Assembly (NCBI RefSeq): GCF_025200925.1
Contig: NZ_CP104174.1
Coordinates: 3,720,001-3,784,000 of the forward strand
Reading direction: 5' to 3'
Origin: Bradyrhizobium sp. CB1015
GTDB lineage: Bacteria > Pseudomonadota > Alphaproteobacteria > Rhizobiales > Xanthobacteraceae
DNA: 64,000 nt
The number at the start of each line of letters is the position of its first letter. Position 1 is the stretch's first letter. The translations under genes and the position numbers were made by a program. A model generated the notes under the pieces. The model saw only the letters and a list, made by a program, of their open reading frames with translations, did no database searches and was not told where the DNA came from. Of the stretch, positions 48,489-57,799 are shown one piece after another.

Positions 48489-49521
48489 CAATGGTGCTGT
48501 GGGGGCAAAGCCGGCATCGACGACGACCAACGGCGCTGCCGCGGAAACAAGACGCCAGCGGATGAGGATGCTGATCAGCGCGCTGGGCATGTTGCCGGTG
48601 CTGCTGATCCTCTGCATCGGCTTCAACGTGCTGTCAGAAGGCCGTTTCTTCACCGGACAAAATCTCGGCATCGTATTGCAGCAGGCCGCTGTGAATACCG
48701 TGCTCGCCGCCGGCATGACCTTCGTCATCCTCACCGGCGGCATCGACCTGTCGGTCGGCTCGATCCTGGCGGCTTCCGCGATGGCGGGATTGACGCTCTC
48801 CAAGCTGCCGGAGCTCGGGATGCTGTGGCTGCCGGCTGCGCTGCTCACCGGCCTCGGCTTCGGGATCGTCAACGGCGCGCTCATTGCGCTGCTTCGTCTG
48901 CCGCCGTTCATCGTCACGCTCGGCTCGCTCACTGCGGTGCGCGGCCTCGCGCGGCTGCTCGGGGCCGACACCACCGTGTTCAATCCCTCCATTCCCTATG
49001 CCTTCATCGGCAACGGCTCGCTGACGCTCGTTCCCGGCGTCGCGTCGATCCCGTGGCTCTCGGTGATCGCCTTGCTCGTCATTCTCGTCTCCTGGCTGGT
49101 GCTGCGCCGGACCGTGCTCGGAGTGCATATCTATGCCGTGGGCGGAAACGAGAGCGCAGCGCGGCTTGCCGGCATCAAGGTCTGGGCCGTCCTGATCTTC
49201 GTCTACGGCATTTCCGGACTTTTCGCCGGGCTCGGCGGTGCCATGCAGGCGGCGCGGCTCTATGCGGCCAACGGCCTCCAGCTCGGCCAGTCCTATGAGC
49301 TCGATGCGATCACTGCGGTGATCCTCGGCGGCACCTCGTTCGTCGGCGGCATCGGCTCGATCTGGGGCACGCTGGTCGGCGCGCTGATCATCGCCGTGCT
49401 GTCCAACGGCCTCATTCTCATCGGCGTCTCCGACATCTGGCAATATGTGATCAAGGGGCTGGTGATCATCGGCGCCGTGGCGCTGGACCGCTACCGGCTG
49501 CAAGGCTCCGCGAGAACGTGA
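48481..49521 (+). CDS. Sugar ABC transporter permease (RbsC-like)
   Basis: A 346-residue membrane protein with a hydrophilic N-terminal tail of about 28 residues and eight to ten membrane segments. [37 protein letters not shown] and [24 protein letters not shown] are the RbsC motifs. ATG at 48481 sits inside the last codons of the ATPase gene, giving translational coupling. Only one permease gene is present, so the channel is a homodimer, unlike the neighbouring minus-strand importer. Confidence 0.94.
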
Positions 49522-49622
49522 AAGGTCCGGCGCGCAACACTGTGCGCACGGCGTGAGACGAGATTCCGTTGCGGCAACTGGTCTGCCGTGCCGGGAACGA
49601 AGACAGACCAGGGAGGAAGTCC

Positions 49623-50570
49623 ATGTTGAAGACGATCATGCTCGCCGGCGCTGCCACGGCGCTTGCCCTGACCACCGCACCATCCTTCGCCAAGGAGCTC
49701 AAGTCGATCGGCGTCTCGCTGGGATCGATGGGCAACCCGTTCTTCGTCGCGCTGTCGAAGGGCGCCGAATTCGAGGCCAAGAAGACCAATCCCAACGTGA
49801 AGATCACGGCCGTCGGCTTCGAATATGACCTCGGCAAGCAGGTCACCCAGATCGACAATTTCATCGCCGCCGGCGTCGACCTGATCCTGCTCAACCCCGG
49901 CGACCCCAAGGCGATCGGGCCGGCCATCAAGAAGGCGCAAGCCGCAGGCATCGTCGTCGTCGCGGTCGACACCGCGGCCGAGGGCGCCGATGCCACGGTG
50001 ACCACGAACAACGTGCAGGCCGGCGAGATCTCCTGCCAGTACATCGTCGACAAATTGGGCGGCAAGGGCGACGTCATCATCGAGAACGGGCCGCAGGTCT
50101 CCGCCGTGATCGACCGTGTGGTCGGCTGCAAGAACGTGTTCGCGAAGAATCCCGGCATCAAGGTGTTGTCGAGCGACCAGGACGGCAAGGGTTCGCGCGA
50201 GGGTGGCCTCACCGTCGCGCAGGGCTATCTGACCCGCTTCCCCAAGATCGACGCCATCTTCGCCATCAACGATCCGCAGGCGATCGGCACCGACCTTGCA
50301 GCGCGTCAGCAGAACCGAACCGGCATCATCATCACCGCCGTCGACGGCGCGCCCGATATCGAGGCCGCGCTGAAAGATCCGCAGTCGCCGCAGATCCAGG
50401 CGTCCGCGTCGCAGGACCCGTTCTTTATGGCGCGGCGCGCCGTGCAGGTTGGTGTCGGCATTCTCAACGGCCAGAAGCCGGCGTCGACCGTCGAGCTGCT
50501 GCCGTCCAAGCTCGTGACCAGGGACAACGTCGCCGAGTACAAGGGCTGGACCTCGGATCGCTCTCAGTAA
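49623..50570 (+). CDS. Sugar ABC transporter substrate-binding protein (RbsB-like)
   Basis: A 315-residue periplasmic protein with a 23-residue Sec signal ending at PSFA. The mature domain opens with LKSIGVSLGSMGNPFFVALSKG, a CUT2 hallmark, followed by DLILLNPGDPKAIGPAI and DAIFAINDPQAIG. GGGAGGAAG precedes the ATG. It is the last gene of the importer and is followed by a hairpin. Two cysteines (near residues 141 and 168) could form a disulfide. The ligand is inferred to be a pentose or polyol from the xylulokinase neighbour. Confidence 0.93.
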   Translation: MLKTIMLAGAATALALTTAPSFAKELKSIGVSLGSMGNPFFVALSKGAEFEAKKTNPNVKITAVGFEYDLGKQVTQIDNFIAAGVDLILLNPGDPKAIGPAIKKAQAAGIVVVAVDTAAEGADATVTTNNVQAGEISCQYIVDKLGGKGDVIIENGPQVSAVIDRVVGCKNVFAKNPGIKVLSSDQDGKGSREGGLTVAQGYLTRFPKIDAIFAINDPQAIGTDLAARQQNRTGIIITAVDGAPDIEAALKDPQSPQIQASASQDPFFMARRAVQVGVGILNGQKPASTVELLPSKLVTRDNVAEYKGWTSDRSQ

Positions 50571-50613
50571 GGCAGCGTCCGCTGCTGGAGACGTTCGAAG
50601 CATGAGAGATGAC

Positions 50614-50638
50614 GGGCGGCGGTTCGATCGCGCCGCCC
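50614..50638 (+). terminator. Hairpin after the CUT2 importer operon
   Basis: GGGCGGCG (50614-50621) and CGCCGCCC (50631-50638) form a perfect eight-pair GC stem with a nine-base loop, 44 bases after the binding-protein stop. No T-run follows, so termination may need Rho or the second hairpin at 50661-50707. Confidence 0.45.
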
Positions 50639-50660
50639 GCCGCCGATACCCCGTGCTGAT

Positions 50661-50707
50661 CGCTAAAGCGCGATGACGATTCATCCTAATCGCATCGCGC
50701 TTTAGCG
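50661..50707. repeat. Palindromic repeat (copy 1), bidirectional terminator-like
   Basis: CGCTAAAGCGCGATG (50661-50675) and CATCGCGCTTTAGCG (50693-50707) form a perfect 15-pair stem around a 17-base loop. It lies between convergent genes, and the stop codon of the minus-strand gene (50702-50704) is inside the right arm. A second copy with the same TAAAGCGCGATG arm lies at 60107-60147, so this is a dispersed element and not a unique terminator. Confidence 0.85.
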
Positions 50708-52237
50708 CGCGGCGGAGGGATTGGTTCGCGCAGGCGAGGCGGCCGACGGAATTGCGCTCGCGAAGAGACTGGTCTTGGGCTGGACGCGCGATCCGTCGAT
50801 CAGTTCGAGCCGGCCGCAGCGGTTCAAGGTGTGCAGCTTCCTGCCGGGCCATGCCGGTCCGGGCTTGAGCGCGTGGCGGACGATCTGCTTGAACGCCGTC
50901 GGCGACAGCTCGACCACTTCTGCCAGGGCAAGCGCTGCGCCGTATCCGTCGGTGCAGTCCTGGACCGGTCGCCACAGCTTATCATCGAGCGTGACGAAGT
51001 TTCCTGCCGGCCGCGTGCTGGCGCGGTCGATCAAGACGGGATTGCTGGCGTGGGGCAACCAGGGCCCCAAGAGGCGATCGGCGTAATAGATCGCCAGCGA
51101 ATCCGAATAGCCACCCGTTCCGTCGCGCCAGGCGCCGAACAGATAATACAGGCCGTTGTGGCGCGTGATCGTGACGTCGGCCAGCTCGAGGCCGGAAAGG
51201 AGCGTTGCGTATCGCTCCCATCTGTCCGGAAACCGAACGCATTTGTAGAGGGCGACGTCCCCGCGGGTCGAGCTCTCGGGAATCATCCACAGCTCGCCAT
51301 CGTCCTCGATCAGGAACGGATAGGAGAGGTGGCAGGGCTCCTCGAGCACCGGCATCACCTCGCCGATCGGCCCCGCGTCGCCGAACTCGATCGCCGAGAT
51401 AATGCCTTTTCCGACGCGGTGATCGAGATCCTCGAAGAAGACGCATGTCCGTCCCTGCCACGTGACGGGAAAGGGATCGGCGTAGAAGTGGTTTCCAGGA
51501 TCTCTCAGAACGTTCCAGCTTGGACCTGACAGGTCTCCGGTCTGCCAGACGCCCGCGCCGTCGTTGAAGCGCCATCCGATATGCCAATGCGGGGCATAGC
51601 AGAAGAGGCGATAGATCTCCTTGGCGATCGATACGGCAAGGCCGCGCGCAACGTAGCCAACGGCTCCGCGGCGCGGGACACTTGCAGCGGGGCGCTGCAG
51701 CTGCGGCACGATGCGCGGCCTTCCCGACAGGATCGCCGCCAGCATGGTCAGAGTCCGGGCCATAACCGTTTCGAGCGCGCCGCTGAGGCCCGCGGCAATT
51801 TCTCCGGACGGATGGCCGCGGTCGAGGACTGAGCCGTCGATCTCGTTGACGATCTCGATCACGGGCAGGTCGCCGGCGAGGATGGCGGCGAGCGCGGCAT
51901 TTTCGCCTGCGACGCCATTGAACAGGGGCCGGAGATAGAGCAGGGCAGGGCTCGCCGGATCGCGCGGGGCACTCGTAAAATCGACGATCACGTCGGCCGT
52001 GCCGACGCTGGCCCATGCCGGTTCGGAGCCGACCGTCAGCCCGTCGGCGGCGCTGTGCTTGCCCTTGTGCAACACCAAGCGCTCGAGCTCGAACAGGGCG
52101 TCGAGACCCGCCGGCCGTGACTCCGCCGTTGCCGTCCATGCAACTTGCACCGGCACGTCCCGGCCGTCGACCGCCAGCGTCCTGCGGTCCATCCAGCGCC
52201 GCGCGTACTCACGTTCACAGCGAAACTCGATGATCAT
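50702..52237 (-). CDS. GINT1-like glycosyltransferase-associated protein
   Basis: A 511-residue protein. The region from about 215 to 460 resembles the five-bladed beta-propeller module found in plant glucosamine inositolphosphorylceramide transferase (GINT1) and its bacterial relatives. Repeated blocks include NHFYADPFPVTWQGRTCVFF, EPCHLSYPFLIEDDGELWMIPES, and DVTITRHNGLYYLFGAW. The N-terminal 170 residues (LLYLRPLFNGVAGENAALA...LPVIEIVNEIDGSVL) look like a separate, formyltransferase-like domain, which is a weak impression. There is no signal peptide. It lies 29 bases after the GT4 gene in a surface-glycan cluster, so a role in glycan decoration is likely, but the reaction is unknown. Confidence 0.65.
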   Translation of the reverse strand: MIIEFRCEREYARRWMDRRTLAVDGRDVPVQVAWTATAESRPAGLDALFELERLVLHKGKHSAADGLTVGSEPAWASVGTADVIVDFTSAPRDPASPALLYLRPLFNGVAGENAALAAILAGDLPVIEIVNEIDGSVLDRGHPSGEIAAGLSGALETVMARTLTMLAAILSGRPRIVPQLQRPAASVPRRGAVGYVARGLAVSIAKEIYRLFCYAPHWHIGWRFNDGAGVWQTGDLSGPSWNVLRDPGNHFYADPFPVTWQGRTCVFFEDLDHRVGKGIISAIEFGDAGPIGEVMPVLEEPCHLSYPFLIEDDGELWMIPESSTRGDVALYKCVRFPDRWERYATLLSGLELADVTITRHNGLYYLFGAWRDGTGGYSDSLAIYYADRLLGPWLPHASNPVLIDRASTRPAGNFVTLDDKLWRPVQDCTDGYGAALALAEVVELSPTAFKQIVRHALKPGPAWPGRKLHTLNRCGRLELIDGSRVQPKTSLFASAIPSAASPARTNPSAAR

Positions 52238-52266
52238 GTCGAGCCAATCTGTTCCGACGTATCAGG

Positions 52267-53442
52267 TCAAACGACCCGGTCGAGAATTCGGACGTATTCC
52301 TCGACCATCGCATCTACCGAATAGCGCAGCCGCAGGCCTTTGGCGTTTTGTCGCAGGTCGTCGCGCAATTGCTTGTCGGTCAGCAGCCCAGAGACCGCCG
52401 CGGAGAGCTTCGCATGATCGGAGGCATCGACGAAGAGTGCAGTCGGTCTGCCTTCGTAGGACAACACTTCGCGCAAGACGGGAAGATCAGTCACGACGGA
52501 GGGAACACCGGCGTTGGCGGCCTCGACGGCAGCCAGACCGAAGGTCTCTGCCTGGGTCGGAAAGACGAACACGTCGAGACAAGCGAGGAAGTCCGCCATC
52601 CGGCCGGGAGGAATCTCCCCAAGCAAATGCAGACGGTCCGAGACGTTCAAGTCGTTCGCGAGCTGCCTCAGCCGGGCCTCGTCGGCTCCCTGGCCGGCAA
52701 GCGCAAGATGCCAGGACGGTTGATCCGGCAGCAGACGTATCGCCAGATCGAGCCGCTTGTGCGGATGCAGCCGTGCTGCGCAGCCGAGCAGGACGCGGTC
52801 CGGCGGCAGATTGAATTGACCTCGTGCCGCCTCCTTCGACAGGGTGAGGGCCTTGTCGTCGAAGCCGTGCGGCACATGCACCATGCGCGACCGGTAGGCC
52901 GCGGGGTGGCGCGAATATTCGCGCTCCATGTCCTGCGAATTGAGCGTGATGCAGTCAAAGAAGCCGAGGCTGCCCATGGCGATGTCGGCGGTGCGGACCG
53001 GCCAGCTCATCGCCAGCGCGGATGAAACCTGATTGGCGACGACCGGTGCACGGCTGACAAGGCGCGTGACGCCGGCGCCGATGACGTTGCCGAAATGCTG
53101 GAAGGTCAGGACGGCGTCGGGCTTGGCGGTCCTGATGTAGCAGCCGAGCGTCCACAGCATCCGCAGCAGCGCCACCGGATTGCCCGGCCGGCTCGGCGCG
53201 CAGTAGAGCGTATCGGGCGGCTCATCGAAGGAGTCCGATTTGCGGAAGAAGAACAGGTTGGTGACCCGGTAGCCGCGCGCGGTCAGCCCGGCGCCGAGCA
53301 GCCGGGAGATCTCCTGTGCACCGGCGTTCTCGGCCTGGGTTTGCGCGAGAAGCACGTGAAGTTTTCGCCCATCGCCGTTCGACCGCGCAGGTGCCGTCGC
53401 GCTCGTCTCGCCCAAGTCCTTGTTCGGCTGATAATGGAGCAC
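52267..53442 (-). CDS. Glycosyltransferase family 4
   Basis: A 391-residue GT-B retaining glycosyltransferase. The N-terminal acceptor domain begins HVLLAQTQAENAGAQE near residue 29. The C-terminal nucleotide-sugar domain has LGCAARLHPHKRLDLAI near 220, LHLLGEIPPGRM and the E-x7-E motif PTQAETFGLAAVEAANAG near 297. No membrane span or signal is visible, so it acts at the cytoplasmic face. It is flanked by the GINT1-like gene and a Wzx-like flippase gene, consistent with building a lipid-linked oligosaccharide. Donor and acceptor are unknown. Its start region shows no strong ribosome site; ATG at 53442 is the first. Confidence 0.9.
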   Translation of the reverse strand: MLHYQPNKDLGETSATAPARSNGDGRKLHVLLAQTQAENAGAQEISRLLGAGLTARGYRVTNLFFFRKSDSFDEPPDTLYCAPSRPGNPVALLRMLWTLGCYIRTAKPDAVLTFQHFGNVIGAGVTRLVSRAPVVANQVSSALAMSWPVRTADIAMGSLGFFDCITLNSQDMEREYSRHPAAYRSRMVHVPHGFDDKALTLSKEAARGQFNLPPDRVLLGCAARLHPHKRLDLAIRLLPDQPSWHLALAGQGADEARLRQLANDLNVSDRLHLLGEIPPGRMADFLACLDVFVFPTQAETFGLAAVEAANAGVPSVVTDLPVLREVLSYEGRPTALFVDASDHAKLSAAVSGLLTDKQLRDDLRQNAKGLRLRYSVDAMVEEYVRILDRVV

Positions 53443-53656
53443 GGATCCCGACCCGCTAAAGAAAGGAAATCTTCACCTTCTTAACTTCCGTACCTATCAT
53501 GCGGGCGTCTCGCGGACACCGACTTGCAACAAACGGAGTTAATGCGAGGCTATGGCGACGACGTCGTTCGCGCAGCATTTCCGCTGGTTCCCGGCTGGTG
53601 CACAGTGGGCGCGTTAACCAATCGGTCCTGCGCGCAACCGCTGATAACCCGAGCGG

Positions 53657-53680
53657 CACGTGATGACACCTAGTCACGTG
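53657..53680. terminator. Inverted repeat spanning the flippase stop codon
   Basis: CACGTGA (53657-53663) and TCACGTG (53674-53680) flank a 10-base spacer that contains the flippase stop codon (53670-53672 on the minus strand). The stem could end or attenuate transcription between the flippase and GT4 genes. Alternatively each CACGTG, itself a palindrome, may be a protein site upstream of the GT4 gene. Confidence 0.35.
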
Positions 53681-55016
53681 ATTCCGCGCTGCGAACCGCG
53701 TAGTTGCCGCGCCTCGATGCAGGGAAGCGCAACAGCACGAGAACGGAAGGATCTACCCCGCTTCGCTGGCGGCAGAGGACATTCAAGGCAATGGTCGCGA
53801 GCGCGAGCGACACGGTCGCCGAAATCGCCGCGCCAAGCACGCCGAGGAAGGGGATCAGGACGAGAAATCCGACGAGCCGCAGCGCGACGTTGGCGGCGAC
53901 GACCGGCACATAGATTCGTTCATGGCCGGTCAGCTGCAGGATCGCAGCAGACGGGCCGCCCGCCGCCTGGACGGCGGTTCCGATTGCGAGCACGATCAGG
54001 ACCGAATGCTGTTCGGCGAAATGAGGTCCGAACAGGTTGAGGAGATAGGGGCCGCCGATCCAGATCGTGGCGAGACCGGCGACGACGCAGAGTGCAGTCA
54101 CTTCCGCCATCAAACGCAATGTCCGCTCGAACTCCTGGTGGTTCTTGCTGAAATACAGCGACGGGAGCCGGCGCGCGCCGAACGTGTAAAGTGCCGCGGA
54201 CACCATGGCGAAAATGTTGGCGAGGCGCGAGGCGGCAAAGTAGATGCCTGCGGTCGTCGGATCCAGCATCCAGTAGACCAGAATGACGTCGAAATACTGG
54301 TTGGCGACTTCGAGGATCGATGCGAGCCAGAAGTGCAGGGCGCTGGAGCGCCAGCGTGACGTCTCGGAGCGCGCCGGCGTCCTGCGCAAATCCGGCAGCA
54401 CGCGCGCTATCGATACGATCTGCGCAAGCAGGCCCACCGACATGGCGATTGTCATCACCGCGAACAGCTCGGCCGGATCAAGTTGGCGATGGGCGAGCAG
54501 CATGAGGAGCAGGAACAGGACGACGATGACCCGCCAGAGGAACTCGCGGTTTCCTTCGCCCATGAGGATGCTGACCAACGAGCGCGCGATCTGGCTGCCG
54601 AGCATCAATCCGGCATTGACGGCCGTGTAGGCCGACACCGCAAGGATCAGCACCCACCAGTAGCCTCTCATACTCGCGGCGATGGCGATCCCGCCGATCA
54701 CGATGAGCATTGCGAGCGAGGCGATCTTCAAGCTCGATTGGAGGACGCCTTTTGTAAGATCCGGCCTTTCGCCGACCTGATACTCGTTCAAGAATCGAAC
54801 CAGCAAGGATTCCTGGCCGACCAGTCCCACGACCGCTGCGATCTGCGCGACCGAAAGCCAGGTCGCAAAGATGCCGAAGCCGTCAGGCGACATCGTCCGC
54901 GCCGCCAGCGAGAACAATGCGAACGCGAGCACGCCGCTGCCAACCTTGAGCAGGATGGTCCCGACAACACCGCGCGTGACGTCGCGCCGCATGAACTGGA
55001 GGATGGATGCGATCAT
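53670..55016 (-). CDS. Polysaccharide biosynthesis / lipid-linked oligosaccharide flippase (Wzx/MOP family)
   Basis: A 448-residue membrane protein with about 12 to 14 hydrophobic segments. The N-terminal VGTILLKVGSGVLAFALFSLAARTMSPDGFGIFATWLSVAQIA is the classic opening of the oligosaccharide-flippase group of the MOP exporter superfamily. SRLANIFAMVSAALYTFGARRLPSLY marks the second half. It should move an undecaprenyl-linked repeat unit to the periplasm. It precedes the GT4 and GINT1-like genes in the same direction, with 227 bases before the GT4 start, so a separate promoter is possible. No polymerase (Wzy) gene is in the window. Confidence 0.9.
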   Translation of the reverse strand: MIASILQFMRRDVTRGVVGTILLKVGSGVLAFALFSLAARTMSPDGFGIFATWLSVAQIAAVVGLVGQESLLVRFLNEYQVGERPDLTKGVLQSSLKIASLAMLIVIGGIAIAASMRGYWWVLILAVSAYTAVNAGLMLGSQIARSLVSILMGEGNREFLWRVIVVLFLLLMLLAHRQLDPAELFAVMTIAMSVGLLAQIVSIARVLPDLRRTPARSETSRWRSSALHFWLASILEVANQYFDVILVYWMLDPTTAGIYFAASRLANIFAMVSAALYTFGARRLPSLYFSKNHQEFERTLRLMAEVTALCVVAGLATIWIGGPYLLNLFGPHFAEQHSVLIVLAIGTAVQAAGGPSAAILQLTGHERIYVPVVAANVALRLVGFLVLIPFLGVLGAAISATVSLALATIALNVLCRQRSGVDPSVLVLLRFPASRRGNYAVRSAESRD

Positions 55017-55435
55017 GGAAGGGTTAAGGGGCTGCGCTCCCCTGACGGGACATGTTCCGATACCGGCGACAACCTAGCATGTCGAAAAATCGCGAGTGTT
55101 AATGGACGAGTTGCGGGATTTCGCGGTCGCGGTGATATCGCGGCGATGCCGGTTGCTTCGTTCTGGAACATCGCCGTCTCCATTGTCCTAGTTCTGCAAG
55201 TTCGGGCCCGCGCGACTGGCGGCATTCGCAGCGCATCGACGACCGAGAAGGCGAGATCCGGCGCTCGCGTGCAGAATGGATTCGGAGCAGCAAGACGCGT
55301 GCCGCGGCGAGGCTGCGAACTCGGCGCTTCCGGTCATTAACCTCAATCTCAGGAAATGTTCGCACCCGGCCCTGCGATGCGACATCAGGCGAGAGACTTG
55401 CACTCCAGATATCGTTAACCGTGGGAGCCGGAGCC
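55017..55435. other. Divergent intergenic region between flippase and flavoprotein genes
   Basis: About 420 bases separate divergent starts and hold no credible gene. The stretch TCGAAAAATCGCGAGTGTTAATGG (about 55082-55105) and the AACC/GTTAA-rich segment near 55408-55421 are the only AT-rich patches and are the best places for the two promoters. No tRNA or structured RNA was recognised. Confidence 0.5.
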
Positions 55436-56644
55436 ATGACAGGAATCGTGACCGAGCCAGTCGATGGAGGCGAGAGCGACGCGGACGTCGCCATCGTCGG
55501 TGGCGGCCTTGCGGGATCGCTTGCGGCGGCCGTGCTGGCGCGGGCAGGGCATCGTGTCGTTCTCGTCGACAAGCGGGCGGTCTATCCGGACGAGTTCCGG
55601 GTCGAGAAGATCGGGGGCCATCAGCTGGAGCTGTTCCGCAAGCTCGGCTTTCTCGACGCGCTCGAAGATGTCGCATGCCGATATGATCAAGTGCTCAACA
55701 TCCGTGAGGGCAAGGTGGTCGATGTCAGCGTCGGCAGGGCTTACGGATTTGCCTATGCCGATCTTGTCGCCATGGCGCGTCGCCAGATTCCCGATCCCTC
55801 CAACCTGATCGTCGACGAGGTCACATCGATCGGCAGTAGCGGTGATGTCCAGCATCTCGAGCTGGCCTCCGGACGGCGCGTGACGGCGCGCCTCGTTGTT
55901 CTGGCTACGGGCATGGCGGGCGTCCTGGGCTACAAGCTCGGCATCAGGCGGCGCGTGCTGGCCGAGCGCCATTCGGTGTCGTTCGGCTTCACGATCGCTC
56001 GCAAGGACGGTAGTCCGTTCGATTTCGAGGCGCTGACCTGTTACGGCGAACGCACGGCGGATGGTATCGACTATCTGAGCCTGTTTCCCGTTCGCGCCGG
56101 AATGCGAGCCAATCTCTTCATGTTCCGCGATCCGACCGATCCGATCATGCGCGAGTTGCGCCGTAAGCCGGACGCGACAGTCTTGCGCCTGCTGCCGGGA
56201 TTGCGGAGCTATCTCGGCGATTTCCGTGTGACCGACCGGGTCCAGAACTGGGTGATGGATCTGACCGTCGTCGAGGGGCATCTTCAGCCCGGTGTCGTGC
56301 TCATCGGCGATGCGTTCCAGACCAATTGTCCCGCGGCCGGAACGGGTGTCGCCCGTCTGCTGGTGGACGTCGACCGTCTTTGCACCGAATACGTGCCGCA
56401 ATGGCTCATGACCGCAGGCATGGGCCTGGACAAGATCTCGCAGTTCTATGCCGATCGCGACAAGATCGCGGCTGATCAGCAGTCGCTGAAGATGGCCCGC
56501 TTCCGCCAGGCGCTGACCTCGCGCAACGATATTGGCTGGGGCGTGCGGCGACGGTTGCACTTCCTGCGGCGCAGTCTTGCACACCGCGTCGATCAGATGC
56601 ATCCGGGCTGGCTTGGGCGTGTCCGCGGTGCATTGCGCGCCTGA
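55436..56644 (+). CDS. FAD-dependent oxidoreductase (UbiH/PHBH-like)
   Basis: A 402-residue flavoprotein. ADVAIVGGGLAGSLAAAVLARAG near residue 16 is the ADP-binding motif, with the ribose-binding acid in LVDKR. VLATGMAG is the middle motif, and GVVLIGDAFQTNCPAAGTGVARLLVDVDRL near 288 is the GD motif that contacts FAD ribityl and pyrophosphate. The layout matches class A flavin monooxygenases or geranylgeranyl-reductase relatives, and no NAD(P) Rossmann fold is seen. ATG at 55436 was chosen over GTG at 55421 because of the GGGAGCCGGAG upstream. It stands alone on the plus strand within the glycan cluster; it may modify a lipid or sugar, which is inference. Confidence 0.83.
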   Translation: MTGIVTEPVDGGESDADVAIVGGGLAGSLAAAVLARAGHRVVLVDKRAVYPDEFRVEKIGGHQLELFRKLGFLDALEDVACRYDQVLNIREGKVVDVSVGRAYGFAYADLVAMARRQIPDPSNLIVDEVTSIGSSGDVQHLELASGRRVTARLVVLATGMAGVLGYKLGIRRRVLAERHSVSFGFTIARKDGSPFDFEALTCYGERTADGIDYLSLFPVRAGMRANLFMFRDPTDPIMRELRRKPDATVLRLLPGLRSYLGDFRVTDRVQNWVMDLTVVEGHLQPGVVLIGDAFQTNCPAAGTGVARLLVDVDRLCTEYVPQWLMTAGMGLDKISQFYADRDKIAADQQSLKMARFRQALTSRNDIGWGVRRRLHFLRRSLAHRVDQMHPGWLGRVRGALRA

Positions 56645-56662
56645 GCTCTGCGACCCCGTCCG

Positions 56663-57799
56663 TCAGCGCGTGGGCCTCGGAGTGTGGGCGGGCTGAACCT
56701 TCAGATCCGACAGCCGCTTGGCCGCCAGCTTGAGCCAGGGCGCCTGCTTCAGCCCGAAGAGGGCGATGGCGCCTAAGGCGCTGCCGGCCTGCGTGACCTC
56801 CCACACCGGCGAAGGCTGTGCACCGAACGATTTCTTGTATGGCTCGTCGCCGACGGTGAAGTCGAGCATCTGATCTCCCCGCTCGATACAATCCCGCGCC
56901 ACCTGTTCGAACATCAGCGCACCGATGGACTGGCTCTTGTAGCCGTCGATGTCGAAGGCGCTCATGATGACGAGGAAGCTGCCGCGGTGGCACAATCCGA
57001 GCACGGCGGCGATCACTTCGCCGTCCATCTTCATGGCATAGAGGCGGACGAAGGAGCCGAGGCCGCGAAGGGCGACGTCGGAATAGAAGCCGTAATATTC
57101 GGGGCGCTGCAGCAGGTCTCCGTCGCCCTGTGCGTGAAAGCGCGGGCCGCGAAACTTCCTCATCACCTCCATCGCCTCGAGCACGGCGACGCTGTCGCCG
57201 CAGCATGAGAAGCTCAGCGCGCCCTTTTTCTGCAGCTGACGATATTTCTTTGCGAGCTCCTTCTGGTAGGAGCGATCCATCGCACTGGCCCGCCATTGCT
57301 CGTACGGCGCGACGAGAACCGTGGCGTACGCATTGGTGTTCATGGAGATACGGCGGGACGTGGCCAGGAGGTCCTCGATCGGAAGCCGTCCGTCGGGCAG
57401 CTTGGCCATTCGGAGCAGATCGAAGGGGCGGACAAGCCGCCGAATCTGCGCGCATGCAGCCGCATCGTCGAGCAATCGTGAAAACACGTCCGGGCTGCAA
57501 ACCGGTGCGAGATAATCGGAAACGCGCAAGTCGGCGAACTCGACGGTTCGTATCGGACCGCGCCGGATCCGAAGCAGCGGCAGCACCATCGCAAGGGCAC
57601 CGGTGTCGCGGTAGCGCACCACGACGACCAAAGCTTTTGCACCCGTCTCGGGCGCAAGCCTGGTGTAGAGGCTATGCAGCCAGACCGGATGCTGGAACGC
57701 GGTGGCAGCCGAGCGATCGAACAGCTCTGCATATTCCGGAGACATAAAGTCGAACGACGGCTCGATGGCGATGTCGAACGTGTTGCTGAGCTTGTTCAT
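56663..57799 (-). CDS. GNAT-fold acyltransferase (CelD/BcsL, FemAB-like)
   Basis: A 378-residue protein with the double-GNAT layout of the CelD/Acetyltransf_6 group. AATAFQHPVWLHSLYTRL near residue 32 and LPLLRIRRGPIRTVEF form the first domain. The second includes SYQKELAKKYRQLQKKG (basic helix), VRLYAMKMDGEVIAAVLGLCHRGSFLVIMSAFD and YKSQSIGALMFEQVARDCIERGDQMLDFTVGDEPYKKSFG, the last being the most conserved stretch. ATG at 57799 was preferred to a TTG six bases upstream. Such proteins acylate polysaccharides in many exopolysaccharide loci. It is convergent with the flavoprotein gene, 18 bases apart. Confidence 0.85.
   Translation of the reverse strand: MNKLSNTFDIAIEPSFDFMSPEYAELFDRSAATAFQHPVWLHSLYTRLAPETGAKALVVVVRYRDTGALAMVLPLLRIRRGPIRTVEFADLRVSDYLAPVCSPDVFSRLLDDAAACAQIRRLVRPFDLLRMAKLPDGRLPIEDLLATSRRISMNTNAYATVLVAPYEQWRASAMDRSYQKELAKKYRQLQKKGALSFSCCGDSVAVLEAMEVMRKFRGPRFHAQGDGDLLQRPEYYGFYSDVALRGLGSFVRLYAMKMDGEVIAAVLGLCHRGSFLVIMSAFDIDGYKSQSIGALMFEQVARDCIERGDQMLDFTVGDEPYKKSFGAQPSPVWEVTQAGSALGAIALFGLKQAPWLKLAAKRLSDLKVQPAHTPRPTR

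Noticed and set aside
53456..53677. 73-codon minus-strand frame between the flippase and GT4 genes
   Set aside because: Arg/Cys-rich composition, no ribosome site and overlap with the inverted repeat; more likely untranslated leader of the GT4 gene.
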